DNA of 64,000 nt from Marinobacter sediminum (GCF_016820575.1 NZ_JAEMQH010000001.1:1364001-1428000), one strand, 5' to 3'. Counted from the first letter of the stretch, positions 9,338 to 17,487 are shown. Program-made: numbers and translations. Notes: a model not told the origin generated them from the sequence alone.

Positions 9338-9999
9338 GGCTTGCCCGTCAACGCCTGCTGGATCAGCGCCTGCTGAGTTTCGGCAAACTCACGAATCAGG
9401 GCCTGGGCGGCGGCGCTGTCCCGGGCCATTACGGCGGCCGGCAACTGGTTAAAGAACGCACTGGTTTGCTTCAGGCCCTGACGGTAGCGGTCGGCACTTA
9501 AATAGTAGGCCCGGCTCACCGCCGGTTTGAAGTTGGACAGTGCCTCGGTGAGGTAGGGATTGCCCACTACCTCACAGCAGGTTTCCATCACACCAAAACT
9601 CGCCTCTACGACAGCGGTAATGTCGGCTGACGGATTTTTGGAAAGCTCCACCACCTGGGTCACGGCGGCAAGCATGGGCTCGCGATGCTTCTCCTGCCAG
9701 CGTTCGCACAACCTCGTCACCAGCATCATCAGCAAGTGCATGTAAACGTCGTACAGCTCGGAGGCGTGTTCCGCATCTAACCGGGTTGCCGAAGCGCCTT
9801 TACGGGGCGTGATGTCCACCAGATGCCAGCGCTCCAAGGTGTACAGGGCTTCCTTGACCGAAGCCCTGCTCACCTTCAGCTCGCCGGCAAGCCTGGCCTC
9901 CTGGATGCGCTCGCCCGGCCGAATTTGCCCGGTCATGATCCGCTCGGCCATGTAATTGGCTATCTGCTCGGCCAGGGTATTCGGCGCCTGAAAATCCAT
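9334..9999 (-). CDS. GntR-family regulator with FCD ligand domain
   Basis: A 221-residue regulator. The N-terminal winged helix-turn-helix includes LKVSRASVKEALYTLE. The C-terminal all-helical FCD domain (from about residue 75) binds small organic acids or acyl ligands in this subfamily. It is the first gene of a coupled operon with the flippase-like and glycosyltransferase genes, and is divergent from alkB. In Alcanivorax borkumensis a gntR gene also adjoins alkB2, which supports a link with alkane metabolism. A TTGTAGGACAA palindrome on the alkB promoter fits the GT-N3-AC operator shape of this family. The ligand is unknown. Confidence 0.88.
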   Translation of the reverse strand: MDFQAPNTLAEQIANYMAERIMTGQIRPGERIQEARLAGELKVSRASVKEALYTLERWHLVDITPRKGASATRLDAEHASELYDVYMHLLMMLVTRLCERWQEKHREPMLAAVTQVVELSKNPSADITAVVEASFGVMETCCEVVGNPYLTEALSNFKPAVSRAYYLSADRYRQGLKQTSAFFNQLPAAVMARDSAAAQALIREFAETQQALIQQALTGKP

Positions 10000-10138
10000 A
10001 AGGGCTCTCTAGCAAGGTACGTTCAAAAAAGGGGGCATCGGTGAGGGTGAGTCTACCACAGCCTCCTGTCACATGAGCCACAAGCCCCTGATCCGGCTGG
10101 GCTTTCGTGGGTGTGATCAAGAAATGGCCGAAAATGCA

Positions 10139-10168
10139 TTGACGACTGATGTATTGTAGGACAATAAT
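10139..10168 (+). promoter_or_regulatory. alkB promoter with embedded GT-N3-AC operator
   Basis: TTGACG (10139-10144) and CAATAA/AATAAT (10162-10168) form a sigma-70-like promoter with 17-18 base spacing. The palindrome ATTGTAGGACAAT (10153-10165) spans the spacer and the -10 box. A GntR/FCD repressor bound there would block RNA polymerase. It is the best candidate operator for the divergent regulator gene. Confidence 0.6.
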
Positions 10169-10225
10169 GCAGAAAACAAGAGGCGAATGACTCGTCGCCA
10201 TGAAACAGTCGAAGGAGAGAGCCCA

Positions 10226-11365
10226 ATGAATACCAGCCACCTGTCGATCAGCCGAGAGGCCACGCGCCGACGAATTCTGCTGACGCTGAAGAAGTACAGC
10301 TACCTGATCGCCATGCTTCCCCTCGCATTGCCGCCATTGCTGCTGGCGGCCGGGCAGGCTGCCAGCCTGGAGAACCTGTTCGCCTGGGGCGTGCCGGTGG
10401 TGGTGTTCGGGATCATCCCGGTGCTGGATCTGCTTTTGGGCAAAGACGCCCTGAACCCCGATGAAGAAGTGGATGTGCCGAAGATGAACAGCGAAGCCTT
10501 CTACCGGGTGATTACGCTCGGCTGGGTGGCCGGATATGCGGTGCTGCTGGTATGGAGCATGCTGGAGTTGGCCTCAGGCCAGTTCAGTGCTATCGGCGGC
10601 ATCGGCTGGGTGATTTCCATCGGTATTGTCGGCGGCCTTGGCATCAACGTCGCCCACGAACTGATCCACAAAGACGGCAAACTGGAAACCCGGGCCGGCG
10701 GCTTCCTGCTGTCTCTGGTCTGCTACGCCGGCTTCAAGGTGGAGCACTTGCGCGGCCACCATGTGCATGTGTCCACGCCGGAGGATGCCTCGTCGTCCCG
10801 CTACAACCAGTCTCTGTACAATTTCCTGCCCCAGGCCTACCTGCGCAATTTCCTGAACGCCTGGAAACTGGAAGCCCAGCGCCTGGAGCGCAAAGGCGAA
10901 AAAGCCTTCAGCTGGCGCAACGAACTGATCTGGTGGTACAGCATCAGTGCCCTGGTATTCATTGCCTTCACTGTCGCATTCGGCTGGCTTGGTGCCGCCT
11001 TCTTCCTGGTCCAGAGCTTCATCGCGTTTACCCTGCTGGAAATCGTCAATTACCTTGAGCACTACGGCCTGCACCGCCGAAAATTGGATAACGGCCGCTA
11101 CGAACGCACCACGCCTGAGCACAGCTGGAACAGCAATTACTTTCTAACCAATGTGTTCCTGTTCCACCTCCAGCGCCACAGCGACCACCACGCCTACGCC
11201 AAACGCCGCTACCAGGTACTGCGCCACCACGACATCGCTCCGCAACTGCCGGCCGGTTATGCCGCCATGATTGTGCTCGCGACCATCCCACCGCTGTGGA
11301 AGCGCATCATGAACCCTCGGGTTGAGGCTTATTATCGGGGGGAGGAGCATCAGTTGGCTTCTTGA
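10226..11365 (+). CDS. alkB: Alkane 1-monooxygenase (AlkB-type, non-haem di-iron)
   Basis: A 379-residue inner-membrane hydroxylase that oxidises medium-chain n-alkanes to 1-alkanols using rubredoxin electrons. All histidine boxes are present: HELIHK (residue ~147), EHLRGHHVHVSTPEDASS (~176), the NYLEHYGL motif (~273) and LQRHSDHHAYAKRRYQ (~312). The hydrophobic helices are those of the family. The ATG at 10226, preceded by GAAGGAGAG, is chosen over the upstream in-frame ATG at 10187. No rubredoxin or rubredoxin reductase gene is in the window. The divergent GntR/FCD gene is the likely regulator. The chain-length range cannot be read from sequence. Confidence 0.96.
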   Translation: MNTSHLSISREATRRRILLTLKKYSYLIAMLPLALPPLLLAAGQAASLENLFAWGVPVVVFGIIPVLDLLLGKDALNPDEEVDVPKMNSEAFYRVITLGWVAGYAVLLVWSMLELASGQFSAIGGIGWVISIGIVGGLGINVAHELIHKDGKLETRAGGFLLSLVCYAGFKVEHLRGHHVHVSTPEDASSSRYNQSLYNFLPQAYLRNFLNAWKLEAQRLERKGEKAFSWRNELIWWYSISALVFIAFTVAFGWLGAAFFLVQSFIAFTLLEIVNYLEHYGLHRRKLDNGRYERTTPEHSWNSNYFLTNVFLFHLQRHSDHHAYAKRRYQVLRHHDIAPQLPAGYAAMIVLATIPPLWKRIMNPRVEAYYRGEEHQLAS

Positions 11366-11385
11366 TTCTTTTGTTTTTTTGATTT

Positions 11386-11489
11386 GGGGGTGGGGCGGCG
11401 ACCGGGGGTATTTTTCTCCAGAAGAATCGCAAACTCGCTGCGCTCAGACAGCGATTTTCTTCCGAAAAACACCCCCGATCCCCGCCCAC
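11386..11489. repeat. Large REP-like palindromic element, copy 1
   Basis: A roughly 104-bp imperfect inverted repeat. The left arm runs from the G-rich stretch at 11386 to ATCGC at 11430. The right arm starts GCGATTTTC at 11451 and ends in CCCGCCCAC at 11489; the arms are complementary over most of their length. The centre (11432-11450) is AACTCGCTGCGCTCAGACA. This same core occurs in reverse orientation in the second element 150 bases further on. It has the shape of a REP/BIME-type mobile hairpin. Confidence 0.8.
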
Positions 11490-11560
11490 GAACTGAACTA
11501 AAAGTTGCTCATTAAAAGAAAAATAAGTGGTTTTGATCGGCCAACAATGGAGTTATGCCA

Positions 11561-11654
11561 GCGGGGGTGTGGGGGTAGTTTCTGCAGGGAAAACCGGGTG
11601 TCTGAGCGCAGCGAGTTCCGGTTTCCCGGAAGAAACTACCCCCATACCCCTGCC
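11561..11654. repeat. Large REP-like palindromic element, copy 2 (inverted core)
   Basis: The left arm contains GGGGGTAGTTTCT (from 11571) and the right arm AGAAACTACCCCC (to about 11643). The inner arms pair GGGAAAACCGG with CCGGTTTCCC. The loop-side core TGTCTGAGCGCAGCGAGTT (11599-11617) is the exact reverse complement of the core of copy 1. The two elements therefore form an inverted pair filling the gap between alkB and gloA; no gene is seen between them. Confidence 0.8.
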
Positions 11655-11776
11655 AGCCACCCAAGCCGGACAATCTCCTCTCAGATTAATTTCCAGATCT
11701 CGGGCCACCCTTGAAATCCCTTTGAAACGCACACAGGTATATCCTCTGAATCCTGCGAATAACGAAGGGAAATACC

Positions 11777-12325
11777 ATGCCCAAGCATTTCGAACAGGCC
11801 GCCGGCCTATATGAGGATCCCGTACCGGAAACCGAAGGTTACGTCTTCAACCAGACCATGATGCGCATCAAGGATCCGGAGCGCTCCCTGGATTTCTACA
11901 CCCGAGTGATGGGCATGCGCCTCGTTCGCAAGCTGGATTTCCCGGAGATGAAATTCACGCTCTATTTCCTCGGGTATCTGGATGAGCGCCAGGCCAGTCA
12001 GGTACCGGCGGACGACGACCACCGAACCACGTTTACCTTCGGTCGTGAGGCCATGCTCGAGCTGACCCATAACTGGGGTACCGAGGACGACAACGATTTC
12101 TCCTACCACAGCGGCAACGAGGAGCCCCAGGGCTTTGGCCACATTGGTGTTGCGGTTCCGGATGTGTATTCCGCGTGTGAGCGTTTTGAAAAGCTGGATG
12201 TGGAGTTCGTCAAGAAGCCAGACGACGGCAAGATGAAGGGACTGGCCTTTATCAAAGACCCGGATGGCTACTGGATCGAGATCCTGCAGCCGAACATGCT
12301 GCAAAAGCAAAGCAAGAACAGCTGA
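11777..12325 (+). CDS. gloA: Lactoylglutathione lyase (glyoxalase I)
   Basis: A 182-residue vicinal-oxygen-chelate enzyme that converts the methylglyoxal-glutathione hemithioacetal to S-lactoylglutathione. The opening [24 protein letters not shown] is characteristic. Candidate metal ligands are in [18 protein letters not shown] and the C-terminal YWIEILQP. The length and the internal segment match the longer proteobacterial/eukaryotic-type glyoxalase I rather than the 135-residue E. coli form. GAAGGGAAA precedes the ATG. It is convergent with the EamA transporter. Confidence 0.95.
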   Translation: MPKHFEQAAGLYEDPVPETEGYVFNQTMMRIKDPERSLDFYTRVMGMRLVRKLDFPEMKFTLYFLGYLDERQASQVPADDDHRTTFTFGREAMLELTHNWGTEDDNDFSYHSGNEEPQGFGHIGVAVPDVYSACERFEKLDVEFVKKPDDGKMKGLAFIKDPDGYWIEILQPNMLQKQSKNS

Positions 12326-12331
12326 TCTCCA

Positions 12332-13294
12332 TCAGCTCGCGGTATCGGCACCTTTCTCGGTGCCGGTGCCGGCTTTCCCTCCGTAGCGGGATGCCACGAT
12401 CACCGCTGCCGTCAGAATGAACGCTCCGGCAATGCCGATGGGCCCCAAAATCTCGCCCAGAAATACCCACGCCAACAACGCCACGAACAGCGGTTCCAAC
12501 GTCACGATGATGCTCGACAGCGTCGCCGGGGTGGTTTGCATACCGGCAAAGAAACTCACGTAACCGATGCAGGTGGGCACCACGCCCACGTACACCACCA
12601 TTAGCCACTGATGAAAGGCCAGAGTATCCAGGCCTTCAAAGCCGCCGGACAGCCACACCACCGGGAACAGGATCAGGGCCGCGGTGAAAAAGCAGATGAA
12701 CGCGGTTGTGAACACCGGTGTGCCTGCTGAGCTGTAGCGGCTGGTCAGGGTAAAACCTGTGTAAACCAGGGCGGCGAACAGGGCGATCAAAATGCCAGCG
12801 AGGCGCAGGGTGCCGGCGGTGTCCATGTCGCTCAGTACCAGCATTGAGGTGCCGAAGATGGCGGCGACCAGAGACAGCACAGTCAGTAGCCCCGGTTTTT
12901 CGCCGAGCAGCGGCGCGGCCAGCAAGGCAACGAACACCGGCGGCAGGCACAGGGCAATCAGGGTGGCGATACCGGCACCGGTGAGATCAACGGCCAGCAG
13001 GTAGCTGCCCTGGTAGAACGCCTGAAACAGGCCCAGCGCAGCCAGTGGGATCAGGGCTTTCTTGCCCAGGTGGCGCAGGGAGCTGCCAGGCACCCGGGCG
13101 CCAGGGTTGGCCCGTTCCAGTTTCCGCTGTTCCCGTCGCATCAGCAGCCAGAAAAACGGCAAGGCAACAGCCAAGCGAAGGAAGCCCAGGGTGATGGCCT
13201 CCAGCTCGGTACCGGTGAACAGGGATTTCGCGACAATGCCCGTGGTCGCCCAGAGCAGGGCTGCCAGGGCGATCAGTAGGGCGCCTCGAATCAT
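12332..13294 (-). CDS. EamA/DMT-family transporter
   Basis: A 320-residue inner-membrane protein with ten predicted helices in two EamA repeats (about residues 5-140 and 160-295). The first repeat starts ALLWATTGIVAKSLF. The second has GVVPTCIGYVSFFAGMQTTPATLSSIIVTLEPLF, the usual signature before the last helices. Members export amino acids, purines or other metabolites; the substrate cannot be told here. The stop codon lies 6 bases from the convergent gloA stop. Confidence 0.88.
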   Translation of the reverse strand: MIRGALLIALAALLWATTGIVAKSLFTGTELEAITLGFLRLAVALPFFWLLMRREQRKLERANPGARVPGSSLRHLGKKALIPLAALGLFQAFYQGSYLLAVDLTGAGIATLIALCLPPVFVALLAAPLLGEKPGLLTVLSLVAAIFGTSMLVLSDMDTAGTLRLAGILIALFAALVYTGFTLTSRYSSAGTPVFTTAFICFFTAALILFPVVWLSGGFEGLDTLAFHQWLMVVYVGVVPTCIGYVSFFAGMQTTPATLSSIIVTLEPLFVALLAWVFLGEILGPIGIAGAFILTAAVIVASRYGGKAGTGTEKGADTAS

Positions 13295-13456
13295 TCAATA
13301 ATCAACACAATCAATTTTTAGTGGCAGCGTTGTAAGCAAGGTGTGCTTTTTGCTCGCTGTTTTTTGATGGTCCGGAGACTAACAGGGCATTGGTTGGCGT
13401 GCCAGTTTTCGATGGGCTGCTTTAGATCGGAAGAGAAGGGAAGGCAGGTAGTCGTA

Positions 13457-13486
13457 CATAGGCAGCGGTGAATACCGCTGCCTATG
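13457..13486 (-). terminator. 13-bp perfect hairpin after the comEA-like gene
   Basis: CATAGGCAGCGGT (13457-13469) and ACCGCTGCCTATG (13474-13486) pair perfectly around a 4-base loop, just downstream of the comEA-like stop at 13494. No T-run follows, so it may stabilise the 3' end rather than terminate by itself. The 200 bases from here to the EamA gene hold nothing else recognisable. Confidence 0.55.
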
Positions 13487-13493
13487 GCGCAAA

Positions 13494-13763
13494 TTATTCC
13501 ACGGTCAGGCGCGCTGCGTTCTTTTCAACCGTGCGTTCGCCAATACCTTTCACATTGGCCAGATCCTGCGGTGCGCTGAAAGGACCATTGGCCTCGCGAT
13601 AGGCCACAATGGCTTCTGCCTTGCTCTGGCCAACGCCGGTCAGTTCGGCCAGGGTGGCGACATCGGCGGTGTTGATGTTGATTGCAGCGGGTTCAGCGTA
13701 AGCAAAACCGGTAACCAGGCTGAACAGCAGTACAAGGGTGGCGATAAAGGGAGTGCGTTTCAT
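13494..13763 (-). CDS. ComEA-like helix-hairpin-helix DNA-binding protein
   Basis: An 89-residue secreted protein. A signal peptide (about residues 1-22, ending GFAYA) is followed by a double helix-hairpin-helix domain: INTADVATLAELTGVGQSKAEAIV and ANVKGIGERTVEKNAARL. This is the single-domain ComEA family, which in competent bacteria binds incoming DNA in the periplasm. Whether this host is competent cannot be told. The ATG at 13763, preceded by AGGAAC, gives a clean signal peptide and is preferred over 13817. The 5' leader on the same strand carries the CsrB-like RNA described separately. Confidence 0.88.
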   Translation of the reverse strand: MKRTPFIATLVLLFSLVTGFAYAEPAAININTADVATLAELTGVGQSKAEAIVAYREANGPFSAPQDLANVKGIGERTVEKNAARLTVE

Positions 13764-13836
13764 GGAAGAGTGTTCCTGATGCTGAGTTGTCGTCGTTATG
13801 GTTGTGTCGGGACGCAAACAGCCGGAACAAGTGCAC

Positions 13837-14026
13837 GGTCAGGATCACACTCCTTGTGATCCCACGCCCGTGGCTGACCCCTGCCTGATCCTTCAGGCCA
13901 TGTGCTCATCCTGAGCACGTCATCCGTGCGATCTTCCTTGCAAGCCCAATTCCTTCGGGCAACTCCAAATCCCTGGAGTTATCGTCCGTGAGCCAACGAT
14001 CCTTGCTGGCTTGTCATCCCTGACGC
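13837..14026 (-). ncRNA. CsrB/RsmZ-like regulatory RNA (CsrA/RsmA-sequestering candidate)
   Basis: On the minus strand this roughly 190-base stretch carries about twelve GGA motifs, against two on the plus strand. Most lie in loops of short perfect hairpins. These are 14013-14024 (loop GGGA), 13992-14010 (AAGGAT), 13961-13980 (GGGATT), 13944-13960 (AGGAA), 13902-13918 (loop GGA, within CAGGATG), 13883-13898 (AGGA) and 13842-13862 (AGGAG). Further GGA motifs lie between stems. AGGA/CAGGATG in hairpin loops is the binding code of CsrA/RsmA, and serial copies define CsrB, RsmY and RsmZ. A TACAAT -10 box (14032-14037) places the 5' end near 14026. No clear U-tract terminator or full GacA box was found, so it may be a leader reading into the comEA-like gene 74 bases on. 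Confidence 0.72.
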
Positions 14027-14294
14027 TTCCCATTGTATCCAGGCCGGGTTCTGGCAGAACCGGACAATCACGCGAGGGCTTGTGCGATATCTCCTACGGT
14101 GGCGTAAGCGCTGGTAGGCTGGAAAGAAATGGTGCAGGCGTGCCGGTGAGGGGCGCACCAGAACAGGGCGAGCGCGCCAGGGCGGTGCCAGGAAAGAAGC
14201 ATGTTGTTTACCACGGATGCGTCCGACTCGGTGTCGACTGAAAATATTAACTTGTTGTTTTAAATGAATTTAATAGGTGGATGAAAAGTAAGCG

Positions 14295-14311
14295 TGCACC
14301 AGCGGGGTGCG
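14295..14311 (+). promoter_or_regulatory. Candidate NtrC binding site upstream of urtA
   Basis: TGCACC-AGCGG-GGTGCG matches the NtrC enhancer consensus TGCACC-N5-GGTGCA at 11 of 12 half-site positions. It lies about 110-125 bases before the sigma-54-like promoter, the usual enhancer distance. GGTGCA and GGTGC half-sites follow at 14314 and 14336. Confidence 0.6.
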
Positions 14312-14420
14312 AAGGTGCACTGCAGGTATAGGTTTTGGTGCGTTCTGATGGGGCGTTAGTGGGCTTGGAAGCGCCTCGGTTTTTCATAGGCTTCTGAAAA
14401 TAAAGGGGATATTTTGGTGC

Positions 14421-14436
14421 TGGAACAACTAATGCA
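14421..14436 (+). promoter_or_regulatory. Candidate sigma-54 promoter of the urea operon
   Basis: TGGAAC-AACTA-ATGCA matches the -24/-12 consensus TGGCAC-N5-TTGCW with the essential GG and GC exactly 10 bases apart. Together with the NtrC-like site it suggests that urea uptake and hydrolysis are switched on by nitrogen limitation. The leader also has a GGAGGT/ACCTCC hairpin (14442-14472). Confidence 0.6.
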
Positions 14437-14495
14437 GAGCAGGAGGTGCTTCAGACGAATTGCACAACCTCCCTAAGAACGAAAAGGACGACGAA

Positions 14496-15788
14496 ATGAG
14501 CCTTAAAAAACACGTGAAACTGGGCCTCTCTGCACTGGCGCTATCCATCTCTTTTAACTCCGTTGCCGCCGAAGACCCGATCAAGGTCGGCATCCTGCAT
14601 TCCCTGTCCGGCACCATGGCGATCAGTGAGTCCACCCTGAAAGACACCATGCTGATGCTGATTGAAAAGCAGAACGAAGCCGGCGGCGTGCTGGGCCGTC
14701 AGCTGGAGCCAGTCGTAGTTGATCCCGCATCCAACTGGCCGCTGTTTGCCGAGAAAGCCCGCGAGCTGCTGGCAAAAGAAGAAGTAGACGTTATCTTCGG
14801 CAACTGGACGTCCGTGTCTCGCAAATCGGTACTGCCGGTCGTGGAAGAGCTGAACGGCCTGCTGTTCTACCCGGTTCAGTACGAGGGTGAAGAATCCTCT
14901 GAGAACGTGTTCTACACCGGTGCTGCGCCCAACCAGCAGGCCATTCCGGCGGTGGACTACCTGATGAACGACATCGGCGTGGAGCGCTGGGTGCTCGCAG
15001 GCACCGACTACGTGTACCCGCGCACCACCAACAAGATCCTCGAGACCTACCTCAAGGATAAAGGCGTGGCCGCTGACGACATCATGATCAACTACACGCC
15101 GTTCGGTCACTCCAACTGGCAGGCCATCGTCTCCGACATCAAGAAATTCGGCAGCGCCGGCAAGAAGACCGCCGTGGTCTCCACCATCAACGGCGACGCC
15201 AACGTACCGTTCTACCGCGAACTGGGTAACCAGGGCATCGACGCCGCCGACATCCCGGTGGTCGCGTTTTCCGTGGGTGAGCAGGAACTGTCCGGTATCG
15301 ACACCGGGCCGCTGGTTGGCCACCTGGCCGCCTGGAACTACTTCATGAGCGTGGACAACGACGCCAACTACGACTTCATCGACGCCTGGGTTGAGTACAC
15401 CGGCAACGAAGACGCCGTCACCAACGACCCGATGGAAGCTCACTACATCGGCTTCAACATGTACATCGAAGCGGTCAAGAAAGCCGGCACCGCCGACGTG
15501 GATGCAGTAAAAGACGCCATCATCGGCGTGAGCGTGCCAAACCTGACCGGCGGCTACGCCACCATGATGCCGAACCACCACATCACCAAGCCGGTGCTGA
15601 TTGGCGAAATCCAGGACAACGGCCAGTTCTCCGTGGTCTGGGAAACGCCGTCTACCGTGGCGGGTGACGCCTGGTCTGACTTCCTGCCGGGTTCCAAGGA
15701 CCTGATCAGTGACTGGCGCAAGCCGCTGTTCTGCGGAAACTTCAACGTGGTTTCCGGTACCTGCGGTGGCAAGGCCCTGGCCGAGTAA
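14496..15788 (+). CDS. urtA: Urea ABC transporter, periplasmic binding protein
   Basis: A 430-residue secreted protein with a signal peptide ending NSVAA (about residue 24). The mature chain starts EDPIKVGILHSLSGTMAISE, characteristic of UrtA within the branched-chain amino-acid-binding family. DPASNWPLFAEKARELL and FGNWTSVSRKSVLPV are conserved UrtA phrases. It captures urea in the periplasm for UrtBCDE. The ATG at 14496 follows AAGGAC; the frame extends back to 14460 but that would disrupt the signal peptide. It is first in a long operon under a probable sigma-54 promoter. Confidence 0.96.
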   Translation: MSLKKHVKLGLSALALSISFNSVAAEDPIKVGILHSLSGTMAISESTLKDTMLMLIEKQNEAGGVLGRQLEPVVVDPASNWPLFAEKARELLAKEEVDVIFGNWTSVSRKSVLPVVEELNGLLFYPVQYEGEESSENVFYTGAAPNQQAIPAVDYLMNDIGVERWVLAGTDYVYPRTTNKILETYLKDKGVAADDIMINYTPFGHSNWQAIVSDIKKFGSAGKKTAVVSTINGDANVPFYRELGNQGIDAADIPVVAFSVGEQELSGIDTGPLVGHLAAWNYFMSVDNDANYDFIDAWVEYTGNEDAVTNDPMEAHYIGFNMYIEAVKKAGTADVDAVKDAIIGVSVPNLTGGYATMMPNHHITKPVLIGEIQDNGQFSVVWETPSTVAGDAWSDFLPGSKDLISDWRKPLFCGNFNVVSGTCGGKALAE

Positions 15789-15879
15789 CGGTTAAGACGT
15801 TTTGCGGGCGGGGCTTGGTCCTCGCCCGCGTTTTACCCCCGTTTTCGTAACCCCCTATTTTCAAGAACAGGACGCAACC

Positions 15880-17484
15880 ATGGGCATCTCCCGACTGCTC
15901 AGCCATCTGCTGCTCGCCTGCTGTGTGCTCTGGCCCGGCCATGCGCTGTCCCAGGTAGAAGACACCGAAGCACAACAGTTACTCACTGCGCTGGCCGATT
16001 CTTCCTTCGCCGAAAAGAAAGCGGTGGTTAACCGTATCGCCAGCAGTGGCGATGATCGTGCCCGGTACTGGCTGGAATCGTTCGGCGCTAACAAACTCGG
16101 GCGCCTCGAAGCCAGCGGCCAGTTCATCATCGTGCTGTCCAACCGTGGCCGTAACTGGACCGTGGAAGACGCACTGACCAGGGAAAACCTGGGCGAGATT
16201 TCCCGCCGCGATATCGACACCATTCGCGTCAACAACGCCCTGCGTAACGAACTCGAAGGCATCTTGTCGGTCATCGACCTGAAGAGCCCCGACGAAGACC
16301 AACGACTCACTGCCGCCCGCGCCCTCAAAGGCAGCGTGAGCGGCACCCTGGCTGAGCGCCTGCCAGAGCTGATCGAGGCCGAAGAAAGCGCCTCCGTATC
16401 TGAAGCGCTCACCGAAGCCCTGGCTATTTATAAGGTGGAAGAGCAGGGCGACATTGCCGCCGTGGCCACGCTCTCCGGCAGCCTCAACTCCGAAGCCCGC
16501 GCCGCCCTGCAGCAGGCCATGCGCAGCGACGATGTGGCGCTGGCCGCAGCCGCCGCCAAGGCCATGGACAGCATCGAACAGAAACTGAAACTGAACCGCG
16601 CCGCCGAAACCCTGTATTTCGGCCTGTCGCTCGGTTCGGTGCTGGTGCTGGCGGCCATCGGCCTGGCCATCACCTTCGGTGTGATGGGCGTGATCAACAT
16701 GGCCCACGGCGAGCTGATCATGCTCGGCGCCTACACCACCTGGGGCATGCAGCAACTGTTGCCGGGCCAGCCCGGATTGGCGCTGCTGCTGTCGATCCCC
16801 GCCGGTTTCCTAGTGGCGGCGCTGGCAGGCATTGCCATTGAACGCTCGGTGATCCAGCACCTGAAAGGCCGCCCGCTGGAGACCCTGCTGGCCACCTTCG
16901 GGGTCAGCCTGATCCTGCAACAGCTGGTGCGCACCGTAATCTCCCCGCTCAACCGCACGGTGATTACCCCGGACTGGATGAGCGGCTCGCTGATGATCAA
17001 CGAAGCCCTGTCCCTGACCCTGAATCGTCTGTACGTCATCGGCTTTGCCCTGGTGGTGTTCGCCGGGCTGATGCTGATCATGCGCAAGACCCGGTTGGGA
17101 TTGGACGTGCGTGCGGTCACCCAGAACCGGGCCATGGCCCGCTCCATGGGCATCAAGGCCACCAAGGTGGACATCCTCACCTTCGGCCTGGGCTCCGGTG
17201 TCGCTGGCCTGGCCGGTGTTGCGCTGTCGCAGATCACCAACGTGGGCCCGAACCTCGGCCAGAGCTACATCATCGATTCGTTCATGGTGGTGGTGTTCGG
17301 CGGCGTGGGCAATCTGTGGGGCACACTGCTGGCGGGCCTGTCGCTCGGCACCATCAACCAGCTGCTGGAACCCTGGGCCGGCGCCGTGCTCGCCAAGATT
17401 CTGGTACTGGTACTGATCATCCTGTTCATTCAAAAACGCCCTCGGGGACTCTTCCCCCAGAAGGGCCGTGCGGCGGAGGGTTAA
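15880..17484 (+). CDS. urtB: Urea ABC transporter permease UrtB
   Basis: A 534-residue membrane permease. A signal-like N terminus is followed by a periplasmic helical domain of about 230 residues and then a LivH-type permease domain starting near residue 245 (YFGLSLGSVLVLAAIGLAIT). This long N-terminal extension is normal for proteobacterial UrtB. The GVMGVINMAHGELIMLGAY phrase is the conserved LivH-family motif. The ATG at 15880 follows ACAGGACG. It pairs with UrtC to form the urea channel. Confidence 0.95.
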   Translation: MGISRLLSHLLLACCVLWPGHALSQVEDTEAQQLLTALADSSFAEKKAVVNRIASSGDDRARYWLESFGANKLGRLEASGQFIIVLSNRGRNWTVEDALTRENLGEISRRDIDTIRVNNALRNELEGILSVIDLKSPDEDQRLTAARALKGSVSGTLAERLPELIEAEESASVSEALTEALAIYKVEEQGDIAAVATLSGSLNSEARAALQQAMRSDDVALAAAAAKAMDSIEQKLKLNRAAETLYFGLSLGSVLVLAAIGLAITFGVMGVINMAHGELIMLGAYTTWGMQQLLPGQPGLALLLSIPAGFLVAALAGIAIERSVIQHLKGRPLETLLATFGVSLILQQLVRTVISPLNRTVITPDWMSGSLMINEALSLTLNRLYVIGFALVVFAGLMLIMRKTRLGLDVRAVTQNRAMARSMGIKATKVDILTFGLGSGVAGLAGVALSQITNVGPNLGQSYIIDSFMVVVFGGVGNLWGTLLAGLSLGTINQLLEPWAGAVLAKILVLVLIILFIQKRPRGLFPQKGRAAEG

Positions 17485-17487
17485 GCT

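Noticed and set aside
11505..11814. Two short open frames through the second REP-like element
   Set aside because: They cross palindromic repeat sequence and run into gloA out of frame.
13837..14026. The hairpin series read as a CRISPR array or integron attC cluster
   Set aside because: The units are not identical repeats and have no regular spacers, integrase gene or attC core sites; only the loop GGA motif is shared, which fits a Csr-type RNA.
14011..14241. A 76-codon plus-strand frame between the RNA and urtA
   Set aside because: It overlaps the hairpin array and the promoter region, has no ribosome site and its composition is not protein-like.
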